Shown here piece by piece: positions 38,971 through 47,766 of a stretch of 64,000 nt of DNA. A model generated the notes under the pieces. It was not told the DNA's origin and did no database searches. It worked only from the letters and a program-made list of their open reading frames with translations. Origin of the DNA: Actinomadura hallensis (GTDB taxonomy: Bacteria; Actinomycetota; Actinomycetes; Streptosporangiales; Streptosporangiaceae); assembly GCF_006716765.1 (NCBI RefSeq), contig NZ_VFPO01000001.1:4588001-4652000 (forward strand), read 5' to 3'. How positions within the stretch are numbered: position 1 is the stretch's first letter; each line of letters opens with the position of its first letter. Made by a program: the position numbers and the translations under genes.

Positions 38971-40176
38971 TCAGAGCTTCGTGGCCTCGATCCAGGTCTT
39001 CTTCCACTCGGCGTAGTCGGTGCAGCCCTTCTTGCCCGACCCGCCGTCGCACGCCTTCGTCGGCGCGTGCGCGAAGACGACCCTGTCGATGTAGTCCCGG
39101 TCGCCGACGTGGTAGGCGGCGCAGAAGCCGGGCTTCAGGCGGTCTCCGGAGCACGCCTGCGGATTGGCGGGCGCCACGCCGGTCCACTCCGCCACCTGCT
39201 GCTGGACGTCCGGCGACGCCGTCCACTGCAGCCACTGGTACATGCAGTTCGGGTGCTCGACCCGCGGGCCGATCATCCACGCGTCCATCCAGCCCGTCAC
39301 GCCCTCGGCCGGGACGGCGGCCTGGACCGGCCGGGAGGCGCGGGTCAGGACGTCCACGTGGTAGGGCCATGCCTGCCCCAGGACCGCGCGCCCGCCCGCG
39401 AACGCGCTCACCGCGCCGGCGGGCCGCTCCCAGTACTCCCCCACGTGCGGGCGCTGCGCGGCGAGGACCCGCCCCGCGGCCTCGAGCTGCTTCGGCGTCA
39501 GCGCGTACGGGTCGTCGATCTTCAGCTTGGGCCTGGCGCGCTTGAGGTACAGGGCGGCCTCCGCGATCGCCAGCGGGCTGTCGCGCATGATCAGCTTCCC
39601 GGAGTGCCGGCCGGCCCGGTCGGGGTCGAACAGCGCCGCCCAGCTCGCCGGCGGCGGCACGGTGCGGACGTCGTACATCAGCAGGTTGGAGCCCCACACG
39701 TACGGGACGCCGTACTGCGTGCCGTCGCGCCTGAGCAGGCGGCGCAGCTTCGGCTCCAGCTTCTTGAACCCGTCGACGAGGTCGGTGTTGACGGGCGTGA
39801 CCCGCTTCTCGGCGATCAGCTGCCCGGCGACCTCGGGCGGCGCGGCGAACCCGTCGTAGCGGCGGTTCTCGGCGCGCATCAGGTCGGCCATCTCCTCGGG
39901 CGTCTGGACGACCTTCAGCCCGACCTTGCAGCCGGTGCGCTCCTCGAACGGGGTGACCCAGTCGACGCGCGGGTCGCTGCCGCCGCTCTCGATGGCCCCG
40001 GGGAGCGTGACGAGGTTGAGCACGCCCTCACCGGGCCCGAGGGTGCTCGCCACCTTGGCGACGGCCGCCGGTTCGTCGTCGCCGCCGCTGCAGGACGCGA
40101 CGCCCGCGGCGCCGAGCAGGGCGGCCGCCACCAGGGCGGACCACGCCTTCACCCGCGCCGTGGCCTTCAGCCGCAT
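38971..40176 (-). CDS. ABC-transporter solute-binding lipoprotein (spermidine/putrescine type)
   Basis: A 401-residue lipoprotein. The signal peptide ends in a lipobox (GAAGVASC, cysteine near residue 29). The fold is that of PotD-like extracellular solute-binding proteins: VLNLVTLPGAIESGG, FEERTGCKVGLKVVQTPEEM, YGVPYVWGSNLLMYD, PAGAVSAFAGGRAVLGQAWP and a WMDAWMIGPRVEHPN hinge. ATG 40176 has GGGAGCGAC upstream and yields a normal signal peptide. No permease or ATPase gene adjoins, so this is an orphan binding protein, possibly serving a transporter elsewhere. The ligand is probably a polyamine or similar cation, by family only. Confidence 0.85.
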   Translation of the reverse strand: MRLKATARVKAWSALVAAALLGAAGVASCSGGDDEPAAVAKVASTLGPGEGVLNLVTLPGAIESGGSDPRVDWVTPFEERTGCKVGLKVVQTPEEMADLMRAENRRYDGFAAPPEVAGQLIAEKRVTPVNTDLVDGFKKLEPKLRRLLRRDGTQYGVPYVWGSNLLMYDVRTVPPPASWAALFDPDRAGRHSGKLIMRDSPLAIAEAALYLKRARPKLKIDDPYALTPKQLEAAGRVLAAQRPHVGEYWERPAGAVSAFAGGRAVLGQAWPYHVDVLTRASRPVQAAVPAEGVTGWMDAWMIGPRVEHPNCMYQWLQWTASPDVQQQVAEWTGVAPANPQACSGDRLKPGFCAAYHVGDRDYIDRVVFAHAPTKACDGGSGKKGCTDYAEWKKTWIEATKL

Positions 40177-40672
40177 GTCGCTCCCGATCCGTGCCCGGGG
40201 CCCCCGCCTCCTCATGATCGGGGCCCGTCGGCGAGCGTAGCGCCTCGGAGGCGGCGGAGAGGCCGGTACCCGCCCGTGCGGTGGTCCGGCGCGGCGGCCG
40301 ACCGTCGTTCCGGGGGTCCCCGGGCACCCGCACGAGCCGATCGCCCGTCCCGCCCGAGTTTCCTGCCGAATTGCGGTGCGACCCCCGGGGATTACCGGTG
40401 ATCGCGACTCGGATGTTTTCCGGGAACTTTCCTTGAGGTAAGAATTATGTGTCCATTGACCGGAGATTCACACGGCGTTTCCGGGATGATTGGCGCCGCG
40501 GCGGTTTCGGACGCGTTCGCAACGGAGAAACCGCCGCGACCCCGGGGACGGCGGGTGCTGGCGTCCGCGCCATACACGGAGGTTGCCGGAGAGGGACATA
40601 TGGCGCGGGCTGCCGTCCTGCCCGGGGCCGCGGCGGCACCGGCGGGGCGCGGCGAGGTTGGGGAACAGCGGA
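40177..40672. other. Intergenic region, no confident gene
   Basis: About 500 bp. The part near 40425-40490 is AT-richer (GGTAAGAATTATGTG) and could hold promoters. A 44-codon ORF starts at ATG 40600 behind GGAGAGGG, but its composition is not convincing. Nothing else is supported. Confidence 0.4.
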
Positions 40673-41023
40673 TCACCTTGCAGTGCTGCCTGGCCACGCG
40701 ATCGCCGGTACCCGGCCGGACGGCGACGGTGTGACGCCCTCGAGACGACGGAGATTCGAGGGACGCCGCATGTCAGGCCGGGTGTCGCGGGACGGCCGCG
40801 AACGGCCGTGCTCGCTCGGGGGAAGCGTCGGTGCGTTGCGCTTGACCACCTCGATCCGTGCGATGAGCCGCTGCGGCGTGTCGGCCTCCAGGAAGTCGCC
40901 GACGTCGCGGTCCTTGGGAGGCAGCGCCCACCAGCGGCCGGTGAAGGGACCGAACCAGATGGTCCAGCCCGGAAAGCGCCTTTCGAGCGCGTCCACCTCG
41001 GCTGCGTGGTCGGCTGCGGTCAT
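40673..41023 (-). CDS. Small hypothetical protein, 116 aa
   Basis: ATG 41023 follows AGGAGAG. The first 60 residues have a coherent pattern, ADHAAEVDALERRFPGWTIW, FGPFTGRWWALPPKD and ADTPQRLIARIEVVKR, which I recognise as a type of short protein frequent in Streptosporangiales next to XRE or regulatory genes. The C-terminal half is Arg/Pro/Ser-rich and probably disordered. The region upstream is unusually AT-rich for this genome, suggesting transfer or a strong promoter. The function is unknown. Confidence 0.65.
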   Translation of the reverse strand: MTAADHAAEVDALERRFPGWTIWFGPFTGRWWALPPKDRDVGDFLEADTPQRLIARIEVVKRNAPTLPPSEHGRSRPSRDTRPDMRRPSNLRRLEGVTPSPSGRVPAIAWPGSTAR

Positions 41024-41378
41024 AGCGCGGCTCTCCTGCACATCGCCCCGCCGGCTTCGGCGGCCCCGGACCTCTTGTTTTGTTGACTGCACACCCTGAC
41101 TTCTGAATTCGCATCATTGAAATGCGGCAAGTCAGATTGTGTCGCCCGCCACAGATCCCGTCAATGGGTGTTGGCATTATTCGCCACCGGCCGCCGGACG
41201 AAAATTGACGACGGAATCCGCGTGTCGTGGGAAATTCCCGACCCCGCTCACCTGCGCGTTCTCACCGAGAGGCGGCCTTCCGCCACGCCACGCGACCGCG
41301 ACTTGTACTGTTTCGCCGCCTTTGCTGCAATCTGCGTAGATTCACCACGGCGCCGGGGGCGAGGCGTGCGCGGCCCGC
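41024..41378. other. AT-richer intergenic region
   Basis: About 350 bp with lower GC than the surroundings (for example TTGTTTTGTTGACTGCAC near 41075 and GAATTCGCATCATTGAAATG near 41107). TTGACT could be a -35 element for the small gene at 41023. No gene is supported; short ORFs here lack codon bias. Confidence 0.4.
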
Positions 41379-42902
41379 TCAGCCGCTGGTCGGGAAACCG
41401 AGGTTCACTCCCCCGTGACTCGGGTCGAGCCACCGGGCGGTGACGGCCTTCGTCCGGGTATAGAAGTGCACTCCCTCGGTCCCGTGGGCGTGACTGTCAC
41501 CGAACAGTGAGTCCTTCCAGCCGCCGAAGGAGTAGTACGCCATCGGGACCGGGATCGGCACGTTGATGCCGACCATGCCGACCTCCACCTCGTTCTGGAA
41601 GCGGCGCGCCGCCCCTCCGTCGTTGGTGAAGATCGCGGTGCCGTTCCCGTAGGGGTTGGCGGAGATGAGGTCCATGGCCTCCTTGTAGGAGCCCGCCCGC
41701 ACGACCGACAGCACCGGGCCGAAGATCTCGTCCTTGTAGGCGTCCATGTCCGGGGTGACGTGGTCGAGGACGCTCGGGCCGAGCCAGAACCCGTCGCCCG
41801 CCCCGCCCAGGACGTCCGGGTCGCGTCCGTCCACGGCGAGGGTGGCGCCCTGCGCGACGCCGGACTCCAGGTAGGACGCGACCCTGTCGCGGTGCTCCCG
41901 CGTGACCAGCGGCCCCATGTCCGACTCCGGATGGTCGCCGGGGCCCACCCTCAGCTTCGCGACCCGCTCGCGGATCCTCGCCGTCAGTTCGTCCCCGACG
42001 GGGTCGACGGCGACGACCACCGAGATCGCCATGCACCGCTCCCCCGCCGAGCCGAACCCCGCCGACACCGCCGCGTCGGCCGCGAGGTCGAGGTCGGCGT
42101 CGGGCAGCACCAGCATGTGGTTCTTCGCGCCCCCGAGCGCCTGCACCCGCTTGCCGTTCGCCGCCGCCGTCCCGTAGACGTACCGGGCGATCGGGGTCGA
42201 GCCGACGAAGCTGACCGCCCTGACGTCCGGGTGGCGCAGGAGCCCGTCCACCGCCGTCCTGTCGCCGTGGACGACGTTGAACACGCCGTCCGGAAGCCCC
42301 GCCTCCGCCCACAGCTCCGCGAGCCGCACCGACGCCGACGGGTCCTTCTCCGACGGCTTGAGGACGAACGTGTTCCCGCACGCGATCGCCACCGGGAACA
42401 TCCACATCGGCACCATCGCCGGGAAGTTGAACGGGGTGATCCCGGCCGCGACGCCGAGCGGCTGCAGGATCGAGTAGGCGTCCACTCCCGTGGAGACGTT
42501 CTCCGAGAACCCGCCCTTGAGCAGGTGCGGCACGCCGCACGCGAACTCGACGACCTCCAGGCCGCGGGCGACCTCGCCCGCCGCGTCCGACACGACCTTG
42601 CCGTGCTCGGACGAGATCAGCCGGGCCAGCTCGTCCCGGTGCCCGCTCACCAGCTCCCGGAACCGGAACAGCACCTTCGTGCGCTGCGAGAGGGAGGTGT
42701 CCCGCCAGCCGGGGAACGCGGCCTTCGCGGCGGCGACCGCGGCGTCGACCTCGGCCTGCCCGGCGAGGTCGACGGTGCCGGTCCGGCGCCCCGTGGCGGG
42801 CTCGTAGAGGTCGCCGCTGCGCTCGGCGCGCCCGGTGTGCGGCTTGCCTCCGATCCAGTGCGTGACGCGCTTGCCGCCGTCCGCGGAGCTGTTCCCGGTC
42901 AT
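41379..42902 (-). CDS. mmsA: CoA-acylating methylmalonate/malonate-semialdehyde dehydrogenase
   Basis: A 507-residue aldehyde dehydrogenase of the MMSDH group, which oxidises (methyl)malonate semialdehyde with CoA and NAD to propionyl- or acetyl-CoA in valine, inositol or beta-alanine breakdown. Group markers are GITPFNFPAMVPMWMFP, the cofactor segment FVGSTPIARYVYG, the catalytic cysteine in SAGERCMAIS, and INVPIPVPMAYYSFGGWKDS near the end. ATG 42902 overlaps the stop of the aminotransferase gene, so the two are cotranslated. With an omega-aminotransferase that yields the semialdehyde, the pair suits beta-alanine or 3-aminoisobutyrate catabolism. Confidence 0.92.
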   Translation of the reverse strand: MTGNSSADGGKRVTHWIGGKPHTGRAERSGDLYEPATGRRTGTVDLAGQAEVDAAVAAAKAAFPGWRDTSLSQRTKVLFRFRELVSGHRDELARLISSEHGKVVSDAAGEVARGLEVVEFACGVPHLLKGGFSENVSTGVDAYSILQPLGVAAGITPFNFPAMVPMWMFPVAIACGNTFVLKPSEKDPSASVRLAELWAEAGLPDGVFNVVHGDRTAVDGLLRHPDVRAVSFVGSTPIARYVYGTAAANGKRVQALGGAKNHMLVLPDADLDLAADAAVSAGFGSAGERCMAISVVVAVDPVGDELTARIRERVAKLRVGPGDHPESDMGPLVTREHRDRVASYLESGVAQGATLAVDGRDPDVLGGAGDGFWLGPSVLDHVTPDMDAYKDEIFGPVLSVVRAGSYKEAMDLISANPYGNGTAIFTNDGGAARRFQNEVEVGMVGINVPIPVPMAYYSFGGWKDSLFGDSHAHGTEGVHFYTRTKAVTARWLDPSHGGVNLGFPTSG

Positions 42903-44206
42903 GAGGCGGCCTCCCGGTTCACCGCTTCCAGGGCCGCGATGACGATGCCGAGCCCCTCGGCGGCCTCGGCGTCGGTCAGGGTCATCGGCGGCGCCATCCT
43001 GATGACGTTGCCGTACAGGCCGCCCTTGCCGACCAGCAGCCCCCGCTCGCGGGCCGCCTCCATCACCGCGGCGGCCAGCGCCGGGCTCGGCTCGCCGGTC
43101 CGGGGGTCGGCCAGCTCGACCGCGAACATCAGGCCCTTGCCCCGCACGTCCCGGACGATCGGGAACCGGCCGGCGGCCGCCTCCAGCCCGCCGATGAGCG
43201 TCGCGCCCTGCCTGGCCGCGTTGGCCTGCAGGTCGTGCTCGAGGACGTAGTCGAGGGTCGCGTTCGCGGCGGCCATCGAGATCGGGTTGCCGCCGAACGT
43301 GGAGATCCCGGCCACGGGCAGGGCGTCCATGAGGTCGCCCCGGGCCACCACGCCGCCGACCGCGAAGCCGTTCCCGAGGCCCTTGGCGAACGTCATGACG
43401 TCCGGGGTCACGCCGTGGTTGCCCATGCCCCAGAAGCTCTGGCCGGTCCTGCCCCACCCGGTCTGGACCTCGTCGGAGATGAGCAGGATCCCGTACTCGT
43501 CCAGAACGGTCTTGTAGGCGGCGAACAGGCCGTCCGGCGGCATCGTGAACCCGCCGACGCCCTGGATCGGCTCGGCGATGAGCGCCGCGACGTCCCCGCC
43601 GGTCGCGGTGGCGAGCACGTGCCGGAGGTCCTGCACGCACGCGTCGATGTACGCCTCGTCCGACATCCCCGCGAACTGCGGGAGGTGCCGGTCCGCGCCG
43701 TGCAGGAAGTGCACGTTCAGCGGGGAGTACGACAGGTTCGTCCAGGCCCGGTTGCCGGTGACGCCCGTCGCGCCGAACGACCGGCCGTGGTAGCTCTGCC
43801 GCATCGCCAGGACCTGGTCGCTGCGCCGCGCGTACGCGGCCAGCAGCAGCGCCGTCTCGTTGGCCTCCGTCCCGGAGTTGGCGAAGAAGACCTTCGCGTC
43901 CGGGATGCCCGACAGCCGGGCGATCTTCTCGGCCAGCTCCACCTGCCCGCGCAGCAGGTACGAGGTGGACGTGTGCACGATGCCCGTGGCCAGCTGCCGC
44001 TCCACCGCCTCCCGCACCTCGGGGACGTCGTACCCGAGCATGTTGGTGAGGATGCCCGTGAAGAAGTCGAGGTAGCCGTTCCCCTCGGCGTCGGTCACGC
44101 GGCTGCCCTTGCCGCCGACGATCTCGATGGGTTCGCGGTAGTTGAGCGGGATCCACGCGGGCATGACGGCCCGGTGGCGCTTGAGCAGGTTCGCGTGTTC
44201 CGACAT
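42899..44206 (-). CDS. Class III omega-aminotransferase (beta-alanine/aminobutyrate type)
   Basis: A 435-residue PLP-dependent class III aminotransferase. The PLP phosphate region is FANSGTEANETALLLAAYAR; YHGRSFGATGVTG, ISDEVQTGWGRTG and the Schiff-base lysine in TFAKGLGNGFAVGG follow. The protein resembles beta-alanine--pyruvate, 4-aminobutyrate and alanine-glyoxylate transaminases. Being translationally coupled to an MMSDH-type dehydrogenase it most likely makes malonate or methylmalonate semialdehyde from beta-alanine or 3-aminoisobutyrate, the end products of pyrimidine or valine breakdown. It is divergent from a PucR regulator, the usual controller of such amino-catabolic operons. Confidence 0.92.
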   Translation of the reverse strand: MSEHANLLKRHRAVMPAWIPLNYREPIEIVGGKGSRVTDAEGNGYLDFFTGILTNMLGYDVPEVREAVERQLATGIVHTSTSYLLRGQVELAEKIARLSGIPDAKVFFANSGTEANETALLLAAYARRSDQVLAMRQSYHGRSFGATGVTGNRAWTNLSYSPLNVHFLHGADRHLPQFAGMSDEAYIDACVQDLRHVLATATGGDVAALIAEPIQGVGGFTMPPDGLFAAYKTVLDEYGILLISDEVQTGWGRTGQSFWGMGNHGVTPDVMTFAKGLGNGFAVGGVVARGDLMDALPVAGISTFGGNPISMAAANATLDYVLEHDLQANAARQGATLIGGLEAAAGRFPIVRDVRGKGLMFAVELADPRTGEPSPALAAAVMEAARERGLLVGKGGLYGNVIRMAPPMTLTDAEAAEGLGIVIAALEAVNREAAS

Positions 44207-44303
44207 GCCTCAAGTCTCGGCCGCCCGCCCCGCCGGGGGCCACCCCCAGAGTGTCAGGACCCTGCGCGTTTGCTTAACGCTCTGCCGGTGAACCGGCAGG
44301 GAC

Positions 44304-44350
44304 TGACATCATGTAACGGCGCAGGGCTGGCCGCTTGACATCCTGTACGG
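44304..44350. promoter_or_regulatory. Duplicated TGACATC-TGTA motif in the divergent pucR/aminotransferase promoter
   Basis: TGACATCATGTAACGG (44304-44319) is repeated as TGACATCCTGTACGG (44336-44350), 32 bp (three turns) apart. Each contains a small palindrome (ACATCATGT). TATTCT at 44352 is a good -10 for a leaderless start at 44365. These are probable PucR sites. Confidence 0.6.
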
Positions 44351-44364
44351 ATATTCTCGTGCGG

Positions 44365-45975
44365 ATGCTGCCCACTGTCGACGACGTCCTGCGGCTCGAA
44401 GCGGTCCGCCGCGGGCAGCCCCGCGTCGTCGCGGGCGGCGACCGCCTCGGCAACCGGGTCCGCTGGGTCCACGTCGCCGAGATCACCGACATCGCGCACC
44501 TGCTGCACGGCGGCGAGCTCGTCCTCACCACCGGGATCGCGCTGCCGGACGAGCCCGAGCGGCTGCGCGCCTACATCGCCGAGCTCGCCGAGGTCGGGGT
44601 GAGCGGCCTCATGATCGAGCTGGGCCGCCGGTACGCCGTCGAGCCGCCCGCCGCGCTGGTCGCCGCCGCCGAAGAACACGGCCTCCCCGTCGTCGTCCTC
44701 GCCCACGAGCCCGCGTTCGTCGACATCACCGAGGCGGTCCACTCCCAGATCGTCCAGGACCAGTACGCCGAGCTGCGCGCCTCCGAGCAGCTCCACGAGA
44801 TCTTCACCCGGCTGTCGGTCGAGGGCGCCTCGACGGAGGAGGTCGTCGGCCAGGTCGCCGCGCTGGGCGGGCGCCCCGTGGTGCTGGAGAACCTCGCCCA
44901 CCAGGTCCTCGCCGCCGACGCCGGCGGCGCCGACGCCTCCGAGCTGCTGTCGGCGTGGGAGACCCGGTCCCGCGCGGTCCGGCCCGGCGGCCGCACCGGC
45001 TACGACCCGGTGTCGGGGTGGCTGGTGACCACGGTCGGCGCCCGCGGCGAGGACTGGGGCCGCCTCATCATCGACCTCGGGTCGCCGCCCACGCCCCGCG
45101 AGACCGTGCTCATAGAGCGGGCCGCCACCACCCTCGCGCTCGGCCGGCTCCTCGACCGGCACGCCGAGAGCGTCGAACGGCAGGCGCACGGGACGATCAT
45201 CGCCCGCATCCTCGCGCACGCCTACGCCGACCCGCAGGAGGCCGCGGCCCGCGCCCGCGCGCTCGGCGTCCCCCTGGCCGGACGGCGGCTGATCGGGGTG
45301 GTGCTGCGGCACCGCGGGCCCGGCGCCCCGCCCGCCGGAGAGCTCGCCGCCCTCGCCGAGACGGCCGCCGCGGCCTGCAAGGACGCGCGGATCGCCGCCC
45401 TCGTCGGCGTCCTCGACGACGGCGGGCCGCACGCCCGCGTCGGCGTGCTGGCCTCGCTGCCCGCCCGCGCCGAGGTGGAGGCCGCGCTCACCGAGGTCGC
45501 CGCCCGCGTCCGCGAGGGGCCCGGCGCCGCCGTCATGGCGGCCGGGTCCGTCGTCGAATCGGTCCGCGACGTCCGCCGCTCGTTCCTGGAGGCCGAGCAG
45601 GTCGCCGACGTCGCCGCCCGCGGCTCCGGCTCCCGCCTCTTCTACCGGCTTCCCGACCTGCGCCTGCGCGGCCTGCTGCACCTCCTCCGCGACGACGCCC
45701 GCGTCCAGACGTTCGTGGAGCGCGAGCTGGGCCGGCTGCTGGCGTACGACGCCGAGCACGGCGCCGACCTCACGCGGATCCTGGAGCTCTACCTGGAATC
45801 GGGACGGAACAAGGCCGTCGCCGCCCAGCGGGCTCACCTGTCCCGCCCCGCCTTCTACGAGCGGCTGCGCCGCATCGAACGCGTCCTGGACGCCGACCTC
45901 GACGACGTGGAGTCCTGCGTGTCGCTCCACGTCGCCCTGCTGGCGCTCAGCTCCGTCCGGTGGGAACGTTCCTGA
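44365..45975 (+). CDS. PucR-family transcriptional regulator
   Basis: A 536-residue regulator. An N-terminal PucR sensor domain covers about residues 1-125 (LPTVDDVLRLEAVRRGQPRV, VRWVHVAEITDIAHLLHGGE, LVLTTGIALP). A GGDEF-like middle domain follows, and a C-terminal PucR-type helix-turn-helix is at about 465-520 (LTRILELYLESGRNKAVAAQ, AHLSRPAFYERLRRIERVL). PucR/AdeR proteins activate purine, amino-acid and beta-alanine catabolic operons in response to the substrate. It is divergent from the aminotransferase and dehydrogenase operon, which is its likely target. ATG 44365 lies 7 bp after a TATTCT box, so the message is probably leaderless. Confidence 0.92.
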   Translation: MLPTVDDVLRLEAVRRGQPRVVAGGDRLGNRVRWVHVAEITDIAHLLHGGELVLTTGIALPDEPERLRAYIAELAEVGVSGLMIELGRRYAVEPPAALVAAAEEHGLPVVVLAHEPAFVDITEAVHSQIVQDQYAELRASEQLHEIFTRLSVEGASTEEVVGQVAALGGRPVVLENLAHQVLAADAGGADASELLSAWETRSRAVRPGGRTGYDPVSGWLVTTVGARGEDWGRLIIDLGSPPTPRETVLIERAATTLALGRLLDRHAESVERQAHGTIIARILAHAYADPQEAAARARALGVPLAGRRLIGVVLRHRGPGAPPAGELAALAETAAAACKDARIAALVGVLDDGGPHARVGVLASLPARAEVEAALTEVAARVREGPGAAVMAAGSVVESVRDVRRSFLEAEQVADVAARGSGSRLFYRLPDLRLRGLLHLLRDDARVQTFVERELGRLLAYDAEHGADLTRILELYLESGRNKAVAAQRAHLSRPAFYERLRRIERVLDADLDDVESCVSLHVALLALSSVRWERS

Positions 45976-46051
45976 CCGTCGCAACGTGGCGGGCGCCCGT
46001 GGCCAGGGGAGGACGTCCCCGCCCGGCGCCGTCCCGCATACGCTTCTCACC

Positions 46052-46831
46052 ATGACGGACGCTGCGTTGCATGTTCATCGGTACGGGGGCCCGGCGGGCT
46101 CCCCGCTCGTCCTGCTGCACGGGGTCAGCGGGCACGGCGCGCGGTGGCGGCGGACCGCCGAGCGGTACCTGGCCGACCGGCGCGTCCTCGCCCCCGACCT
46201 GCGCGGGCACGGGCGGTCGCCGTACGAGCCGCCGTGGACGGCCGAGCGGCACGTGGCGGACGTCCTCGCCGTGCTGGACGCGGAGGGCGTCGAGCAGGCC
46301 GACCTCGTCGGGCACTCCTTCGGCGGGCTGATCGCCGTGCACCTCGCGCGGACCGCGTCGCGCCGGGTGCGCCGCCTCGTCCTGCTGGACCCGGCCATCG
46401 GGCTGGACCCGCCGTACGCGGCCGCGGAGGCCCGCTCCTACCTGGCGCAGCCGTCGTTCGCCGACCTCGCCGAGGCCCGCGCCGACCGCGCGGCCCGCTG
46501 GCCGGACGCCCCGGACGAGGCCGTGGACGACGAGGTCGCCGAACACCTGGAGCCCGGCGCGGACGGGCGGCTGCGGTGGCGGTTCGAGCCCGCCGCCGTC
46601 GTGACCGCGTACTCGGAGATGGCCCGCCCCCACCTGACGCCTCCCCCGGGCCTGCCCACCCACCTGGTGATCGCCGCGAAGGCCGACCTGGTGCGGCCCG
46701 AGTTCGTCGCCGACTGCCGCGCCGCGCTCGGCCCCGCCCTCGCCATCACCGAGATCGACGCCGGGCACATGCTCTACACCGACCGGCTGGAGGAGACCGG
46801 CACACTGCTCGCCGCCTGGCTCGGCGAGTGA
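46052..46831 (+). CDS. Alpha/beta-fold hydrolase
   Basis: A 259-residue enzyme. It has the oxyanion HGVSGHG region, RVLAPDLRGHGRS, the nucleophile elbow VGHSFGGLIAVHLA (serine near residue 91), a cap region, an aspartate in VIAAKADLVRPEF and histidine in IDAGHMLYTD. No signal peptide is seen. The substrate cannot be named; the family includes esterases, lactonases and haloperoxidase-like enzymes. It converges with the TrmB-like gene 4 bp away. Confidence 0.88.
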   Translation: MTDAALHVHRYGGPAGSPLVLLHGVSGHGARWRRTAERYLADRRVLAPDLRGHGRSPYEPPWTAERHVADVLAVLDAEGVEQADLVGHSFGGLIAVHLARTASRRVRRLVLLDPAIGLDPPYAAAEARSYLAQPSFADLAEARADRAARWPDAPDEAVDDEVAEHLEPGADGRLRWRFEPAAVVTAYSEMARPHLTPPPGLPTHLVIAAKADLVRPEFVADCRAALGPALAITEIDAGHMLYTDRLEETGTLLAAWLGE

Positions 46832-46835
46832 GACG

Positions 46836-47651
46836 TCAGCGCCTCCGCAGCAGCCGCAGCAGCTCCGGCTCCGTCGCGAACAGGCGGTCCAGCTCCGCGG
46901 CGCCCACGCGGTCGGCGAGGATCTGCAGCGCGATGTCCTGCCGGACGAACTCCGCGGCCATCAGCGCCACGGCCGGGTCCGCGGTGTAGACGCCCCACGC
47001 GGCCCCGTCCCCGAATCCGCCCACGACGGCCTCGCGGCGGTCCCCCACCACCACGATGAGCCGGTACCTGAACTCCTCCAGAACCGCCTCGGGCGCCGAA
47101 TAGCGATGCTCGTAGACGTTCCCCGGCCCGTCGAACGGCTCCGCGCCGAACGACACCACGGACACCTCGACGTCCCGCCCGGCGGCCTCCTCCACCTGAC
47201 CGCGCAAGGCCCGCATCTCCTGCGGCCAGATCGAGACGAACAGGTCGCGCCGAGCACCCGCGACGACGTCCCCCGCCCGGTCGAGCATCGCCTGCGCGTC
47301 CTTGAGGTTGTGGATCAGGTGCCCCTCCGGCGCGGCCGCGACCCGCGGCAGCGCCGACCGCAGCGCCGACACCGACCCGTCGAACTCGCGCCGCATCCGG
47401 TCCAGCAGCGACTCCGGCGGCAGCGGGAGGTACTCGGTCGCGTCGGACGAGCCGCGCACCTCGTACGCCGCTCCCCGCGCCACGAGCTTCCCGAGCGTCT
47501 CGTAGACGGTGCTGCGCGGCACCCCGGACCGCTTCGCGACCTCGTACCCGTTGACCGGCCTGCCCGCCCCCACCAGCGCCACGTACGCCTTGGCCTCGTA
47601 CCCGGACATGCCGAGCCGCTGCAGATGCTCAAGGACGTCCTGGGTGCTCAT
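46836..47651 (-). CDS. TrmB-family transcriptional regulator
   Basis: A 271-residue regulator with an N-terminal TrmB winged helix (LQRLGMSGYEAKAYVALVGA, RPVNGYEVAKRSGVPRSTVY and ETLGKLVARGAAYEV) and a C-terminal domain resembling the TrmB sugar-binding or HTH-associated PLD-like regulator domain (VVAGARRDLFVSIWPQEMRA, EHRYSAPEAVLEEFRYRLIV). Such proteins control sugar or osmolyte uptake. No transporter is near. Start ATG 47651 is clear from the family N-terminus. It converges with the alpha/beta hydrolase gene. Confidence 0.88.
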   Translation of the reverse strand: MSTQDVLEHLQRLGMSGYEAKAYVALVGAGRPVNGYEVAKRSGVPRSTVYETLGKLVARGAAYEVRGSSDATEYLPLPPESLLDRMRREFDGSVSALRSALPRVAAAPEGHLIHNLKDAQAMLDRAGDVVAGARRDLFVSIWPQEMRALRGQVEEAAGRDVEVSVVSFGAEPFDGPGNVYEHRYSAPEAVLEEFRYRLIVVVGDRREAVVGGFGDGAAWGVYTADPAVALMAAEFVRQDIALQILADRVGAAELDRLFATEPELLRLLRRR

Positions 47652-47766
47652 AGCTTCCTTTTTGCATTGCCCTTGGCGTCAGGCGCTGGAGCGCCTTCCT
47701 TCGGCGGGCACTGCGCGCGATCGCTGCATCGCTCCGACTCGCCCAGAGGCTCGCTGCGCGATCAGG

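Noticed and set aside
40447..40734. 95-codon ORF between the solute-binding protein and the small hypothetical gene
   Set aside because: Weak codon bias, no recognised motif, and poor ribosome site at its ATG; kept only as a note in the intergenic entry.
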